Translations under genes and position numbers: made by a program
In this document: positions 16,714-25,652 of the stretch, piece by piece
Position numbering within the stretch: position 1 is the first letter of the stretch
Layout of the letters: the number at the start of each line of letters is the position of its first letter
NCBI RefSeq assembly: GCF_014212055.1
Contig: NZ_JACJVO010000035.1
Location: 1-64,000 of the forward strand
Length of the DNA stretch: 64,000 nt
Reading direction: 5' to 3'
From: Cohnella zeiphila
GTDB lineage: Bacteria > Bacillota > Bacilli > Paenibacillales > Paenibacillaceae
The notes under the pieces: generated by a model
What the model saw: only the letters and a program-made list of their open reading frames with translations
The model's database searches: none
What the model was told of the DNA's origin: nothing

Positions 16714-19605
16714 TTACAGGCGTGCCAGCTCCCGCTTGCGAATCTGTCCGTCGTATCCGTCCGGAAGCCGGATCTGCACGTCCACGTCCGCCGGGTACGT
16801 CACGTCCAAATCCATACGCTTCGCGGCCGAATCCGCCGTCCAGCGCACGTCGATTCGCCCGCCGGCCGGATGCGGCACGCTGCCGCGCGCCCACTCGAGT
16901 CCGCACGGCATCGGCGCGATCTCGACGCTCGTCCAGCCCGGCGCCAGGCTGCGCACGCCGAGCGTCTCGCGGCCGAGGAAGTACGCCGGCGCGGAGGACC
17001 AGGCATGGCAGTGGCTGCGGGTGAGCATCTCCGGATTGGCGCGGTTCTCCAGGAAATTCGGGTACATCTCCCAGCAGGTCGTCGCTCCGTGCCGAATCAT
17101 CTGTCCGTAATTGCGGCGGATATCGCTCAGGATCCGATCGGTCTCGCCGATCTGCGCCAGCGCCTCATAGTAGAAGAACGACATGAACGGGCTTCCGATC
17201 TGGACGAAAGCGGCCGGCGGATTCAGCAGATACCCTTCGATCGTACGCTTGCGCTCCTCTTGGGCCACGCCGGTCAACGAAGCGACGACCTGCGTCTGCA
17301 TGCTGAGGACGGACGAGCGGCGTCCGTCGGCATGAATGCAGTCGATGTACGCTTGGTTGCTCTCGTCCCAGAGCCAGCGATTGATCGCGTCCGCAAGCCG
17401 GTTCGACGCTTCCCCGTACCGGGAGGCGTCCTCACCGGCTCCCGCCAGCTCGGCCATCGACGCCGCGACGCGAAGCGTCTTCGCCAGGAACATGTTCTGA
17501 TGGGCGACCACCCCGTCGTTCGGCTGGTCGATCGGCGACCAGTCGAGCAGGTTCCAGCCTTTGATCGCGAACAGTCCCCGCTCGTCGATCCGCTGCAAGT
17601 AATGGTCCATCGTATAGCGGATCGGGCCGAACATCTCGGCCGCGAACGCGCGGTCGCCGGTCTGCTCGTAATATTCCTGGCAGGCGATCGCCCAGAAGAA
17701 CGTCCAGTTCGGGATAACGCTGCTCCATCCGCTCGGCACTTGGTCGGCGTATAGCGGCGTCTGCGTTCGGGAGCCCGGAACGAGTCTCAGGCAGCGCTTG
17801 AGGATGTCCTGCACTCCGTACAAATAGTTGCTGACGAGCGCCTCGTTGCGGCTGTCCCCGACCCAGAACGTCTGCTCGTAAGCCGGGCAATCGACGAACG
17901 TATCCTCCATGCACAGCTTGGTCGTATGCCGGCTGATCTCCCAAATGTCGTTCAGCAGCGGGTCCGAGCAGGCGAAAGCGCCGACCTCGGCGACCGGGTA
18001 ATTGCTTTGCGCAAGAGTAACCCCCCTTACGAGCACGGGCGCTTTGGCGCCGCGAACGTTAAGCGCCAGGTAGCGGAAGCCGCGGCGGATCGGCGAAACG
18101 TAGGTCTGCCGCCCTTCCTTCGCCACGTAGCGGACCGTGTGGTCGAGTCCGAACATATGCTGCCGGTAGGAATCCGACATGTATTCGAAGCCGTACCAGT
18201 CGAGAATCGTCCCTTCCGCCGCTTCGATCTCGAACGACAAGTAGCCGGAATACTCCTTGCCGAAGTCGATCACGATCTCCGTATCGCAGCCTTCGAAGAG
18301 CGGAACTTCCGCCCCCCTGCCGTTCGGGATGACCGCATTCTGCAGCTCGGACGGAACGGCCAGCGGAAGATTCGTCTTGCGCCAGACGCATAAGCCGAAC
18401 ACGTCTGCCTCGGCTACGTACTTCAGACCGATCGGCCGCAGGAGATCGCCGTACTTCTCCAGATCGGCCGGTTCCCGAACCTCTCCGAGCACCGCCTGGT
18501 AAACGGGGTCCTCCCATGTCCAGGCCCGGCTTGGCTGATGGTCCAGAGGCACGTCCCAGTCGAACGGCCCGATCGCGCAGAACGGCGAGACATCCGCCAG
18601 ATGCGGAACCGGATTCGCGAAGACCAGCTCGACCGGCTCCTCGGCGTAAACGCCCAGATGGAGCACGCCGGTATGGACGTGTCCGGATACGTCGATCAGC
18701 AGCAGGTTATCCCCTTCGTTCAGTTCGACGTCCGCGTAGCGCTCCGGCTGCTCGCCGTAGAACCGGTCGGCCGCGATCACTCGGCCGTTGAGCGAGCAGG
18801 CGCGAAAGCACTCTCCCGCAAATACGGAGCCGATCGTCGCCTTCGTCCGGCCGCTTGCCCTCACGAGCGTCGCCGCATAGCCGGTGAAGCGAACGTGGTT
18901 GGCGTGATCCTCGCTGCCCGGCACCATCGCCGCCCTCACGTCGACGGCGGTCGTCAACCCGAACGACTTCGTCTTCGCCAGAGACTCCACGCGCGCCGGG
19001 TAGACCGTCTCCTCCGTCAGCATCGGAATATCGCGCGGCTTCAGCGCCGTCCATGGCTCCATCCCCGCCGGTCCGAGCACGCTCGCGCCGTCCCAGGCCG
19101 AATCGTCGAACGTTTCGCCCATCCAATCCGCCCCCGGCGCGGACGCGTCCACGTATTCCGAGAAGCCCTGCTGGCACGACATCCGGGGCGCGCGGGGGTG
19201 CTGTCCCGGATGGAGGGACGTCTTCCACGATCCGTCCGTCGCCGCCATCACCGTCCCGTCCGCATCGGCCAATTGCACGAGCAGACCGCCCCGGCCGCGC
19301 AAGTAATAGAACGTCGACAGCCCGAAATGCAGCACGAGCGCCGCGATCGTATTTTCCCGTCCCGGCTTCAGCAGATGTCCGATCTCGTACGTATCGTAGC
19401 TTTGCTCGAACGGCCAGGACCTCACCGGTCCCCTTCCCACCTGCGTGCCGTTGACGAAAAGCACGTACCGGGAGTCCGCCGTTATCGACAGCGCGGCGCT
19501 CTTCGTCGCCGGCCGCGGAACTTCGAACGTCTTGCGGAAGCAGCGCCATTCGTTGCGGGGGCTCTCTTCTCCTTCCCCCCAGATCCAGGAAGCCTGCCAA
19601 TTCAT
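16714..19605 (-). CDS. GH78 alpha-L-rhamnosidase
   Basis: This 963-residue enzyme has no signal peptide and probably acts in the cytoplasm. The order fits GH78: an N-terminal beta-sandwich (WQASWIWGEGEE; ALSITADSRYVLFVNGTQVGRGPVRSWP), further beta domains, an (alpha/alpha)6 catalytic barrel beginning near MEDTFVDCPAYEQTFWVGDSRNE, and a C-terminal beta-sandwich. The block with acidic residues in VDCPAYEQTFWVGDSRNE corresponds to the conserved catalytic region of the family. The ATG at 19605 is preferred because the family's WxAxWIW start follows directly; AAAGGGCG lies upstream. It is divergent from a cupin-AraC regulator that probably controls it. It would release terminal rhamnose from plant or bacterial glycans. 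Confidence 0.85.
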   Translation of the reverse strand: MNWQASWIWGEGEESPRNEWRCFRKTFEVPRPATKSAALSITADSRYVLFVNGTQVGRGPVRSWPFEQSYDTYEIGHLLKPGRENTIAALVLHFGLSTFYYLRGRGGLLVQLADADGTVMAATDGSWKTSLHPGQHPRAPRMSCQQGFSEYVDASAPGADWMGETFDDSAWDGASVLGPAGMEPWTALKPRDIPMLTEETVYPARVESLAKTKSFGLTTAVDVRAAMVPGSEDHANHVRFTGYAATLVRASGRTKATIGSVFAGECFRACSLNGRVIAADRFYGEQPERYADVELNEGDNLLLIDVSGHVHTGVLHLGVYAEEPVELVFANPVPHLADVSPFCAIGPFDWDVPLDHQPSRAWTWEDPVYQAVLGEVREPADLEKYGDLLRPIGLKYVAEADVFGLCVWRKTNLPLAVPSELQNAVIPNGRGAEVPLFEGCDTEIVIDFGKEYSGYLSFEIEAAEGTILDWYGFEYMSDSYRQHMFGLDHTVRYVAKEGRQTYVSPIRRGFRYLALNVRGAKAPVLVRGVTLAQSNYPVAEVGAFACSDPLLNDIWEISRHTTKLCMEDTFVDCPAYEQTFWVGDSRNEALVSNYLYGVQDILKRCLRLVPGSRTQTPLYADQVPSGWSSVIPNWTFFWAIACQEYYEQTGDRAFAAEMFGPIRYTMDHYLQRIDERGLFAIKGWNLLDWSPIDQPNDGVVAHQNMFLAKTLRVAASMAELAGAGEDASRYGEASNRLADAINRWLWDESNQAYIDCIHADGRRSSVLSMQTQVVASLTGVAQEERKRTIEGYLLNPPAAFVQIGSPFMSFFYYEALAQIGETDRILSDIRRNYGQMIRHGATTCWEMYPNFLENRANPEMLTRSHCHAWSSAPAYFLGRETLGVRSLAPGWTSVEIAPMPCGLEWARGSVPHPAGGRIDVRWTADSAAKRMDLDVTYPADVDVQIRLPDGYDGQIRKRELARL

Positions 19606-19679
19606 GCGAACACGCCCTTTGCCAATAGAGTAGAACCGCCTCCCTTCATTGTAAAAAACATCGCGGCTCATGTTATGGG

Positions 19680-19708
19680 TTGATCGCGACATTCGATGGG
19701 TTTATGAT
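19680..19708 (+). promoter_or_regulatory. Promoter of the cupin-AraC regulator
   Basis: TTGATC (19680-19685), a 17-base spacer and TATGAT (19703-19708) form a good sigma-A type promoter 38 bases before the ATG at 19746. It sits in the 140-base gap between the divergent rhamnosidase and regulator genes. Confidence 0.5.
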
Positions 19709-19745
19709 GACATCAGATCGATTGGCGCAGCCAGGAGGCGGGATC

Positions 19746-20621
19746 ATGAGCCGGACAAGCCCGATGCTGGAGAAGGGCGAGCAATTTTTCGAAGGGGACA
19801 TGTCCCTTTACGTAAACCGTGTAAGCGAGCGGTTCGATCTGCCGGTGCACGAACACGACTTTATCGAGATTTGCTATGTGTGGGCGGGAACCGGATTCCA
19901 TTATATCGAAGACCAGGTCATGCGCGTCCGGCAGGGAGATCTGTTTTTCCTTCCGATCGGCGTCTCGCATATCTTCCGGCCCGCCTCCGCCCGTCCGAAA
20001 GAGCCGCTCATGATCGGAAATTGCGTGCTGGGCGAGCAGTTGTTCCGTTTCCTCACGTCGATGCTGCCGGCGCAACACGGCTTGTACCGGTTCCGCAAGC
20101 TTCTGGCCGGGACGGACGGATGGTTCCGGATGCGCGAAAAGGCGGGCGAGTTCGGCGCCTTGTTCGACGACCTGCTGCGAGAGTTCGAGAGCAAGCGAAC
20201 GGGGTACGAGACGATGATGTGCGGCCTGCTGCTCCAGCTCCTGATCGGGATGGAGCGGACGCTGGAAGGCGAGCCGGAGCCGCCGTCGCCTTCGGCCCGG
20301 CTGGATGCCGTCCGGCAATACGTTCGCGATCGTCTTCACGGCGCGCTGTCGCTGTCCGAAGCGGCCGAACGGGCGGGCATCGGGGCACGGCAGCTGCAGC
20401 GGCTGCTGCGGAGCCGGACGGGGCAAACGTTCACCGACTTCGTGCAAAAAGAAAGAATCGACCGCAGCTGCCGCCTGCTGACCGACCCTTCCTTGTCTTC
20501 CCTCACGGTAGCCGACATCGCGTCCCGAGTCGGCCTCTCCGATCCGAAGCGGTTCCATCTCCTGTTCAAGCGGGCGACCGGTACGACCCCCGCGCGTTAT
20601 CGTCTGGAAAAGAGCCGATAA
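19746..20621 (+). CDS. AraC-family regulator with N-terminal cupin domain
   Basis: This 291-residue regulator has a cupin-like sensing domain (about residues 15-85: LPVHEHDFIEICYVWAGTG, then RVRQGDLFFLPIGVSHIF) and a C-terminal AraC double helix-turn-helix (about 190-288: LSEAAERAGIGARQLQRLLR, then VADIASRVGLSDPKRFHLLF). RhaS and RhaR have this layout, and the divergent neighbour is a rhamnosidase, so a rhamnose-responsive activator is a fair inference. The ATG at 19746 has AGGAGG seven bases upstream; an earlier in-frame start at 19680 coincides with the promoter. Confidence 0.86.
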   Translation: MSRTSPMLEKGEQFFEGDMSLYVNRVSERFDLPVHEHDFIEICYVWAGTGFHYIEDQVMRVRQGDLFFLPIGVSHIFRPASARPKEPLMIGNCVLGEQLFRFLTSMLPAQHGLYRFRKLLAGTDGWFRMREKAGEFGALFDDLLREFESKRTGYETMMCGLLLQLLIGMERTLEGEPEPPSPSARLDAVRQYVRDRLHGALSLSEAAERAGIGARQLQRLLRSRTGQTFTDFVQKERIDRSCRLLTDPSLSSLTVADIASRVGLSDPKRFHLLFKRATGTTPARYRLEKSR

Positions 20622-20635
20622 CCGGTTCACCGCGC

Positions 20636-21214
20636 TTAATGAGAGAATGCCGCAGGGAATTGCCGGAGGATCCCGGATGTCATCGTATCGGCCATGCCGA
20701 GCGCCTGCGCTACGATCGGATCGCTCGTCGCCACGTTCTTCGCGTAATCGCCGGCCAATCGGGCCGACGCTTCCCCGGTCAGGAGGCGCAAATGATCGTA
20801 CATCATTCGCCTCCACTCGTCTACAGTCCAGTATGGATTGATCCGGCCCAGCAGCTCGGCGATCGAATCCGCGTTCCGGTACCAGCGGGTCTGAAGCGCC
20901 GCCGCCGTCGCGGAGCGGCCGTCCCGCAGCGCCTTGACGAGATCGGCCGCGATCGTCAAGTGATCGCGGAGCAAGGAGGCGGCCGCCGCCGCGATCGCCG
21001 GACCGTACAGCGGTGCCAGAGCCGCTCCGAAATCGTCGGGATTCCGCAGCAGCCGGGCCGTCGTCGCCTGCTCGTCCGGCAGCTTGCCGGCGATGCTGTT
21101 CACGGTGAGACGAGTCCAATAGACGTGGTCCGCCCACAGCTTTCGCAAATTCTGATTCAGGGCTACGGCGGACGGCGTCCACATCCGTGCGGCATTCGAA
21201 TAATCGCGCAACAT
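20636..21214 (-). CDS. Conserved hypothetical helical protein
   Basis: This 192-residue, probably all-helical protein is of a type I recall from many Bacillus and Paenibacillus genomes, sometimes mislabelled acetylglutamate kinase. No kinase motif is present. Two halves share a weak pattern: LWADHVYWTRL then LLRDHLTIAADLV, and MMYDHLRLLTGEA later. It converges on the AraC regulator gene with a 14-base gap. The ATG at 21214 has only a distant GGGAG. No function can be given. Confidence 0.65.
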   Translation of the reverse strand: MLRDYSNAARMWTPSAVALNQNLRKLWADHVYWTRLTVNSIAGKLPDEQATTARLLRNPDDFGAALAPLYGPAIAAAAASLLRDHLTIAADLVKALRDGRSATAAALQTRWYRNADSIAELLGRINPYWTVDEWRRMMYDHLRLLTGEASARLAGDYAKNVATSDPIVAQALGMADTMTSGILRQFPAAFSH

Positions 21215-21415
21215 CTTAAATCAATCACGCTCCCTCTCTTTCGCTCAATGGTCAGTATATGGGCGAATCTCCCTTGTGTGCGCGGGCTTCCGCTTCCTGA
21301 CCCTTTCGACCATTCGCGAGGAATTCGGACGACTCGGCTTATAAACCCGGTTTCCGAAGACCATAATGGGGATGATGACAGGATTGGAAACCAGCACCGT
21401 GGAGGAAAAGAAAAG

Positions 21416-22939
21416 ATGCGCCGCAGCGAGAACAACGATCAAGCCGCTTCAAAGCTTGGTTCCCGGCTGGATGACAACCTGACTCAGTTGCGGAGCCTCT
21501 ATCAGGATTGCTTCGACGTCGTCTTTCATGAGTTCCGTTACGGGAAATCCGTGCGGGCCGCTCTCGTCTACATTGCCGGCCTGTCCAACATCGATGAGAT
21601 CAACCGCATGATTCTTCAGTCCGCCGGAAAGACGGAGCCTCCCGAGAAGGGCTCCGGAATCGACGCCTACCGCCCGATCGTGCCGGTCTCGTCGACCCAT
21701 CCGGTCTCGACGCCGAACGACGTGGTCAAAGAAGTGTCGGACGGCAATCCGGTCCTGCTCGTCGACGGCGAAACCGGAGGGCTGGCAGTCGCTCTGGCAA
21801 GCTGGGACCAACGCTCCGTACAGGAGCCCGAAGCCGAAGCGGTCGTTCGGGGTCCGCGGGAAGGGTTTATCGAGACCCTCCAGGTGAATACCGCCATGCT
21901 GCGCCGCAAGTTAAAGACACCCAGCCTCAAGATGCGAACGATGACCATCGGGAAATTCTCGCAGACGCAAGTGGTCATCGCCTATCTGGACGGAGTGGCG
22001 GATCCGGGCCTGCTCTCGGAGATGGAGCAGCGGCTGAAGCGGATCCAGATCGACGGCATCCTCGAAACCGGCTATATCCAAGAGATGATCGAGGATAATC
22101 CCATGTCTCCTTTCCCGCTTCTGCAGACGACGGAGCGGCCCGACATCGCCGCCGCCCATCTGCTCGAGGGCCGTATCGTTTTGCTGGTAGAAGGGACGCC
22201 TCTCACGCTGATCGCGCCGGTCTCCTTTTTCTCGTTCCTTCAATCCGCCGAAGATTACTACCAAAGCTTCTACTTCGGCACGGCGATCCGCTGGTTACGT
22301 TATCTGTTCACGTTAATTGCGCTGATCGGCCCGTCTCTCTACGTCGCGATCATTACGTTCCATCAAGAGATGATTCCGACTACCTTGCTGCTCAGCATGG
22401 CCAAATCGAGAGAGTTGATCCCGTTCCCGGCGCTGGTCGAAGCACTTCTGATGGAAGTGACGTTCGAGGCGCTGCGCGAAGCCGGAGTCCGTCTTCCGAA
22501 GCAGGTCGGCGCCGCGGTCAGCATCGTCGGCGCGCTCGTCATCGGTCAAGCGGCGATCTCCGCCGGGCTCGTCTCGTCGCCGATGGTCATGGTCGTCGCC
22601 GTTACCGGGATCGCCTCGTTCATGATTCCCCACTATACGATGGGCATCGCCATCCGGATCATTCGTTTTCCCATGATGCTGCTGGCCGGATTTCTCGGTT
22701 TTTACGGATTGATTCTCGGGACGCTCTTCCTGCTGACCCACCTCTTTTCTCTTCGCTCGTTCGGCGTTCCATACATGGCGCCCGTGGCGACAACCGAGAA
22801 GACGGGCTTGAAGGACGTGCTCGTGCGGGCGCCGCTCTGGAACATGCGGATTCGTCCGCACTTCACCGGCCGATGGAACAAATATCGGCAGCAGCCTGGA
22901 AGCTCGTATCAAGTCCGGCGCAGGGGAGGCCCGAAGTGA
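21416..22939 (+). CDS. GerA-type spore germination protein, A subunit (operon 1)
   Basis: This 507-residue inner-membrane protein is the A subunit of a germinant receptor. It has a long soluble N-terminal half (about 1-290, with FHEFRYGKSVRAALVYIAGL and GFIETLQVNTAMLRRKLKTP) and a hydrophobic half with about five helices, containing EALREAGVRLPKQVGAAVSIVGALVIGQAA. The ATG at 21416 has GGAGG about ten bases upstream; the same frame stays open to 19670, but that part runs through the AraC gene and was rejected. Its stop overlaps the GTG start of the C subunit. Expression in the forespore is expected; a CATAATG element at 21362 resembles a sigma-G -10, but this is weak. Confidence 0.9.
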   Translation: MRRSENNDQAASKLGSRLDDNLTQLRSLYQDCFDVVFHEFRYGKSVRAALVYIAGLSNIDEINRMILQSAGKTEPPEKGSGIDAYRPIVPVSSTHPVSTPNDVVKEVSDGNPVLLVDGETGGLAVALASWDQRSVQEPEAEAVVRGPREGFIETLQVNTAMLRRKLKTPSLKMRTMTIGKFSQTQVVIAYLDGVADPGLLSEMEQRLKRIQIDGILETGYIQEMIEDNPMSPFPLLQTTERPDIAAAHLLEGRIVLLVEGTPLTLIAPVSFFSFLQSAEDYYQSFYFGTAIRWLRYLFTLIALIGPSLYVAIITFHQEMIPTTLLLSMAKSRELIPFPALVEALLMEVTFEALREAGVRLPKQVGAAVSIVGALVIGQAAISAGLVSSPMVMVVAVTGIASFMIPHYTMGIAIRIIRFPMMLLAGFLGFYGLILGTLFLLTHLFSLRSFGVPYMAPVATTEKTGLKDVLVRAPLWNMRIRPHFTGRWNKYRQQPGSSYQVRRRGGPK

Positions 22940-24114
22940 ACGGCAGCGCGAGACGCTCCGGAATGGGACTGGTACTAGCCCTCCTGGTTGCTTCGTCCAT
23001 CGGTCTGACCGGCTGTTGGGACCGTCAGGAGGTCAACGACTTGGCGCTTGTAATGGGCGCCGGCCTGGATCTGTCCGAAGACAACAAGCTCGAGCTGTCG
23101 GTTCAAATCTTCGTTGCCAAGCAAGCCGGCGACCAGCAGGGATCCGCCGGCGGAGGAAGCGGCATGAGCAGCGGGACCGCCAAGGAGCAAACGACCGTCT
23201 ACACGGCAACCGGCGACACGATCGCCGATGCGGCGACCAAACTGCAGGAGCTGCTTCCGCGGAAAGTCTTCTGGGGTCATGGCGAAGTGTTCGTTTTCGG
23301 AGAACAATTGGCCAAGCACGGGATTACCGATCAGACCGACTTCCTGATGCGGCATCCCGGTCCGAGGCTCGGCGCCTTTGTCTTCGTGAGCAAAGGCAAA
23401 GCCAAGGATGTGATGGCACGCCCCTCCCAGCTCGAACGCAATATCTCGGAGGGCCTGCGAGAGATGGCCAAGTCCCAGACCGGCCTTAGAGTCAACGTGA
23501 AAGAGCTGATGCAGATGCTGAAGAGTGACGCGGGGGCGGAGGCTCTTCCTCTTGTCTCGATCAATAAGCGGAACCCGGAGTCCAATCAGTCGCCGTTTAT
23601 CTCCGGCACCGCCGTGCTCAAGGACGGCAAGATGGTCGGACAGATCGACGAGTACACGACCCGGGGAATCATGTGGCTGCGGAATTCGGTCAAGGAATCC
23701 GTCATTACGTTCAAGCCGGCCGGATCGAACGGATTCGTATCGGCCCATCTGAACCGATCCAAAGTGCGGCTGATTCCGTCCATCCGGGGGGACGAGTGGA
23801 GCATTCGAGTGCAAATCTCTTCCGAAGCCAACTTGATCCAGAACGAGTCGGGCCTCGACCCGCTTGAACCCCGTCAAGCGAATCGGATCCAGGAAGGCCT
23901 GAACGATGAAGTGTCCGACCGGATCGAGAGCGCGCTCGCCGAAGCTCAGCGGAAGATGGACGCCGACATCTTCGGCTTCTCCGATACGTTTCGCCGCAGC
24001 TACCCGAAGCAGTGGGAGCGCGTCAAGAAGAATTGGAGCGAGAAGTTCCCGCAAGTCAGAGTCGACGTTAGTTCCGATGTCCGGCTGAAGCGGCCGGGTT
24101 TCTCGGGCAAATAA
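22936..24114 (+). CDS. Ger(x)C-type spore germination lipoprotein (operon 1)
   Basis: This 392-residue C subunit of the germinant receptor is anchored by a lipobox (IGLTGC) directly followed by WDRQEVNDLALVMGAGLD, the family signature. The C-terminal region ends with the typical DIFGFSDTFRRSYPKQWERV block. The GTG at 22936 overlaps the A-subunit stop (GTGA) and has GGGAGG six bases upstream, a clear case of translational coupling. Confidence 0.9.
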   Translation: MNGSARRSGMGLVLALLVASSIGLTGCWDRQEVNDLALVMGAGLDLSEDNKLELSVQIFVAKQAGDQQGSAGGGSGMSSGTAKEQTTVYTATGDTIADAATKLQELLPRKVFWGHGEVFVFGEQLAKHGITDQTDFLMRHPGPRLGAFVFVSKGKAKDVMARPSQLERNISEGLREMAKSQTGLRVNVKELMQMLKSDAGAEALPLVSINKRNPESNQSPFISGTAVLKDGKMVGQIDEYTTRGIMWLRNSVKESVITFKPAGSNGFVSAHLNRSKVRLIPSIRGDEWSIRVQISSEANLIQNESGLDPLEPRQANRIQEGLNDEVSDRIESALAEAQRKMDADIFGFSDTFRRSYPKQWERVKKNWSEKFPQVRVDVSSDVRLKRPGFSGK

Positions 24115-24136
24115 GAACCGCCGGGGAGGGAACCGC

Positions 24137-24364
24137 TTGAAATTGTTATTTACGCTTAGCTTGGCTCTGATCGTATGGGGGCTGTTCCGATACGATTGGC
24201 CGCGCATGAATGCCGGTATGAAAAAAGAAAAAACCGCCTTTATCGGCATTATCGCCGTCGCGGCTTTTCTGTCGATCCTGCTCATCTGGTTTCCCCGGAT
24301 CCCAAGCGCCATGAAAATGATCGATCTGTTGTTCGGCCCGCTCGGTTCGATCTTGAAAACATAG
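24137..24364 (+). CDS. Small two-helix membrane protein in germination operon
   Basis: This 75-residue protein has two hydrophobic segments (about residues 3-17 and 34-51). It starts at a TTG with GGGGAGGG six bases upstream. It lies between the C and B subunit genes, 22 and 16 bases from them, so it is cotranscribed. Small two-helix D proteins of this kind are known in other gerA-type operons, where they modulate receptor response. I infer the same here. Confidence 0.75.
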   Translation: MKLLFTLSLALIVWGLFRYDWPRMNAGMKKEKTAFIGIIAVAAFLSILLIWFPRIPSAMKMIDLLFGPLGSILKT

Positions 24365-24380
24365 CCGGAGGAGGTTGGCA

Positions 24381-25481
24381 ATGCCCATGATCGAGAAGGG
24401 GAAAATTTCGTCGCTGCAATTGGGCTTGGCCATGTATCTGATGATCGGGGCCACCTCGACATTGATCGTTCCCGCCATCTCGGCCAAGCAGGCGAAGCAG
24501 GACATGTGGATCTCCCCGATCTGGGGAGCCTTATGGGGCATCCTCTGCATCTTCCTGGCCTGGAAGCTCGAGCGTCTCTATCCGCGGTCCACGTTCGTGG
24601 AATACAGCGAACGGATTGTCGGAAAAGTGGCGGGCAAGGCGATCAGCTTCGTCTTCCTCTTCTTCCTTCTGCTGGTCATCGGTTCGATTATCCGGGAGTA
24701 CGAGGAATTCATTATTCTCGCCTTTCTTCCGAACACGCCGATGGCGGTCGTCGTGGCCGGCATCGTGATGGCCAGCTCCTTCGCCGTGCGAAGCGGCTTG
24801 GAGGTTCTCGTCCGGTTCGCCGTCTTGTTCGCGCCTCTGTTCGGTTTACTGCTCGCGTTTATCTTCTTGTTCCTTTTGCCTGATCTGGATTGGCAAAACG
24901 TTCGCCCCGTGCTGGGATACGGGGTGATGCCCTCGATCAAGGGAGCTATCGAACCGATCGCCTGGTTCATCGAATTTTTCGCGATCGCCTTTTTGCTGCC
25001 CTGCTTGCGGAACCGGAAGAGCGGTCTTCGCGCGGGATTGGGCGCCGTGCTGGCGATGCTCGCCACGATGGTGCTGGCTCATTTGACGTGCTTGCTCTTG
25101 TTCGGCGATCTCACGGCCGACCTTATGTTCCCCGTCTTCTCCGCTTCGCGGTTCATCAGCATCGCGGATTTCTTCTCGCACGTCGAATCGATCGTGGCGA
25201 CGCTATGGCTGCTGGGCGGATTCGTTCAGATCTCCATGTGGCAGTACGCCCTGACGATCGGAACCGCCCAATGGCTCAAGCTCACGGACTACCGCCCTAT
25301 CGTGTTCCCGCTCGGCTTCCTCGTCATCGCGTTCGCCAAGTGGGTGGCGCCCAACTTCCAGGACATGCTTGCTTTTTTCCTGACGACAGGTCCCGTCTTC
25401 TCCTTGCTCTGCCTGGTTCTCATCCCGGCCGCCTTGCTGTTTATCGCTCTGATCCGTAAAAGCTTCGGTTCGGGGAACTAA
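24381..25481 (+). CDS. GerB-type spore germination permease-like protein (operon 1)
   Basis: This 366-residue B subunit is related to the APC permease fold, with about ten membrane helices. It starts with the family-typical KISSLQLGLAMYLMIGATSTL. The ATG at 24381 is chosen because GGAGGAGG lies six bases upstream; a TTG at 24375 and an ATG at 24387 are also in frame. It is the germinant-binding subunit in known receptors. It ends operon 1. Confidence 0.88.
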   Translation: MPMIEKGKISSLQLGLAMYLMIGATSTLIVPAISAKQAKQDMWISPIWGALWGILCIFLAWKLERLYPRSTFVEYSERIVGKVAGKAISFVFLFFLLLVIGSIIREYEEFIILAFLPNTPMAVVVAGIVMASSFAVRSGLEVLVRFAVLFAPLFGLLLAFIFLFLLPDLDWQNVRPVLGYGVMPSIKGAIEPIAWFIEFFAIAFLLPCLRNRKSGLRAGLGAVLAMLATMVLAHLTCLLLFGDLTADLMFPVFSASRFISIADFFSHVESIVATLWLLGGFVQISMWQYALTIGTAQWLKLTDYRPIVFPLGFLVIAFAKWVAPNFQDMLAFFLTTGPVFSLLCLVLIPAALLFIALIRKSFGSGN

Positions 25482-25503
25482 AGCGGCGGACAATGGAAGA
25501 TAA

Positions 25504-25553
25504 CCCCACAAAGCGGGGCTCAGCTTCGAAGCATACTCAGGTACTTTGCGGGG
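25504..25553 (+). terminator. Possible terminator after germination operon 1
   Basis: CCCCACAAAG (25504-25513) pairs with CTTTGCGGGG (25544-25553) with one G-T pair, closing a long loop. There is no U-run after it, so termination is uncertain. Confidence 0.3.
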
Positions 25554-25590
25554 ACCCCGGGAAACTTATACTTTCTTTATAGAGAAGAAA

Positions 25591-25641
25591 AGAAGAGACC
25601 GCTCCCGAAAGTCCGGACGGACCTGGAGAGCGCTCTCTTCT
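25591..25641 (-). terminator. Terminator of importer C operon
   Basis: Read on the minus strand, a 14-bp stem with one mismatch (AGAAGAGAGCGCTC with GAGCGGTCTCTTCT) is followed by TTTTCTTCTC. It starts 12 bases after the binding-protein stop. Confidence 0.7.
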
Positions 25642-25652
25642 CCCGTTTTCGC

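Noticed and set aside
21340..21368. Sigma-G promoter of germination operon 1
   Set aside because: CATAATG resembles the -10, but the -35 and spacing do not fit well, so it was not listed as a feature.
19670..21415. Upstream extension of the germination A subunit to 1089 residues
   Set aside because: The extension runs out of frame through the AraC gene and has no protein-like content; GGAGG before 21416 and the family length support the shorter start.
25494..25581. 29-codon frame after germination operon 1
   Set aside because: No ribosome binding site, and it lies across the inverted repeat.
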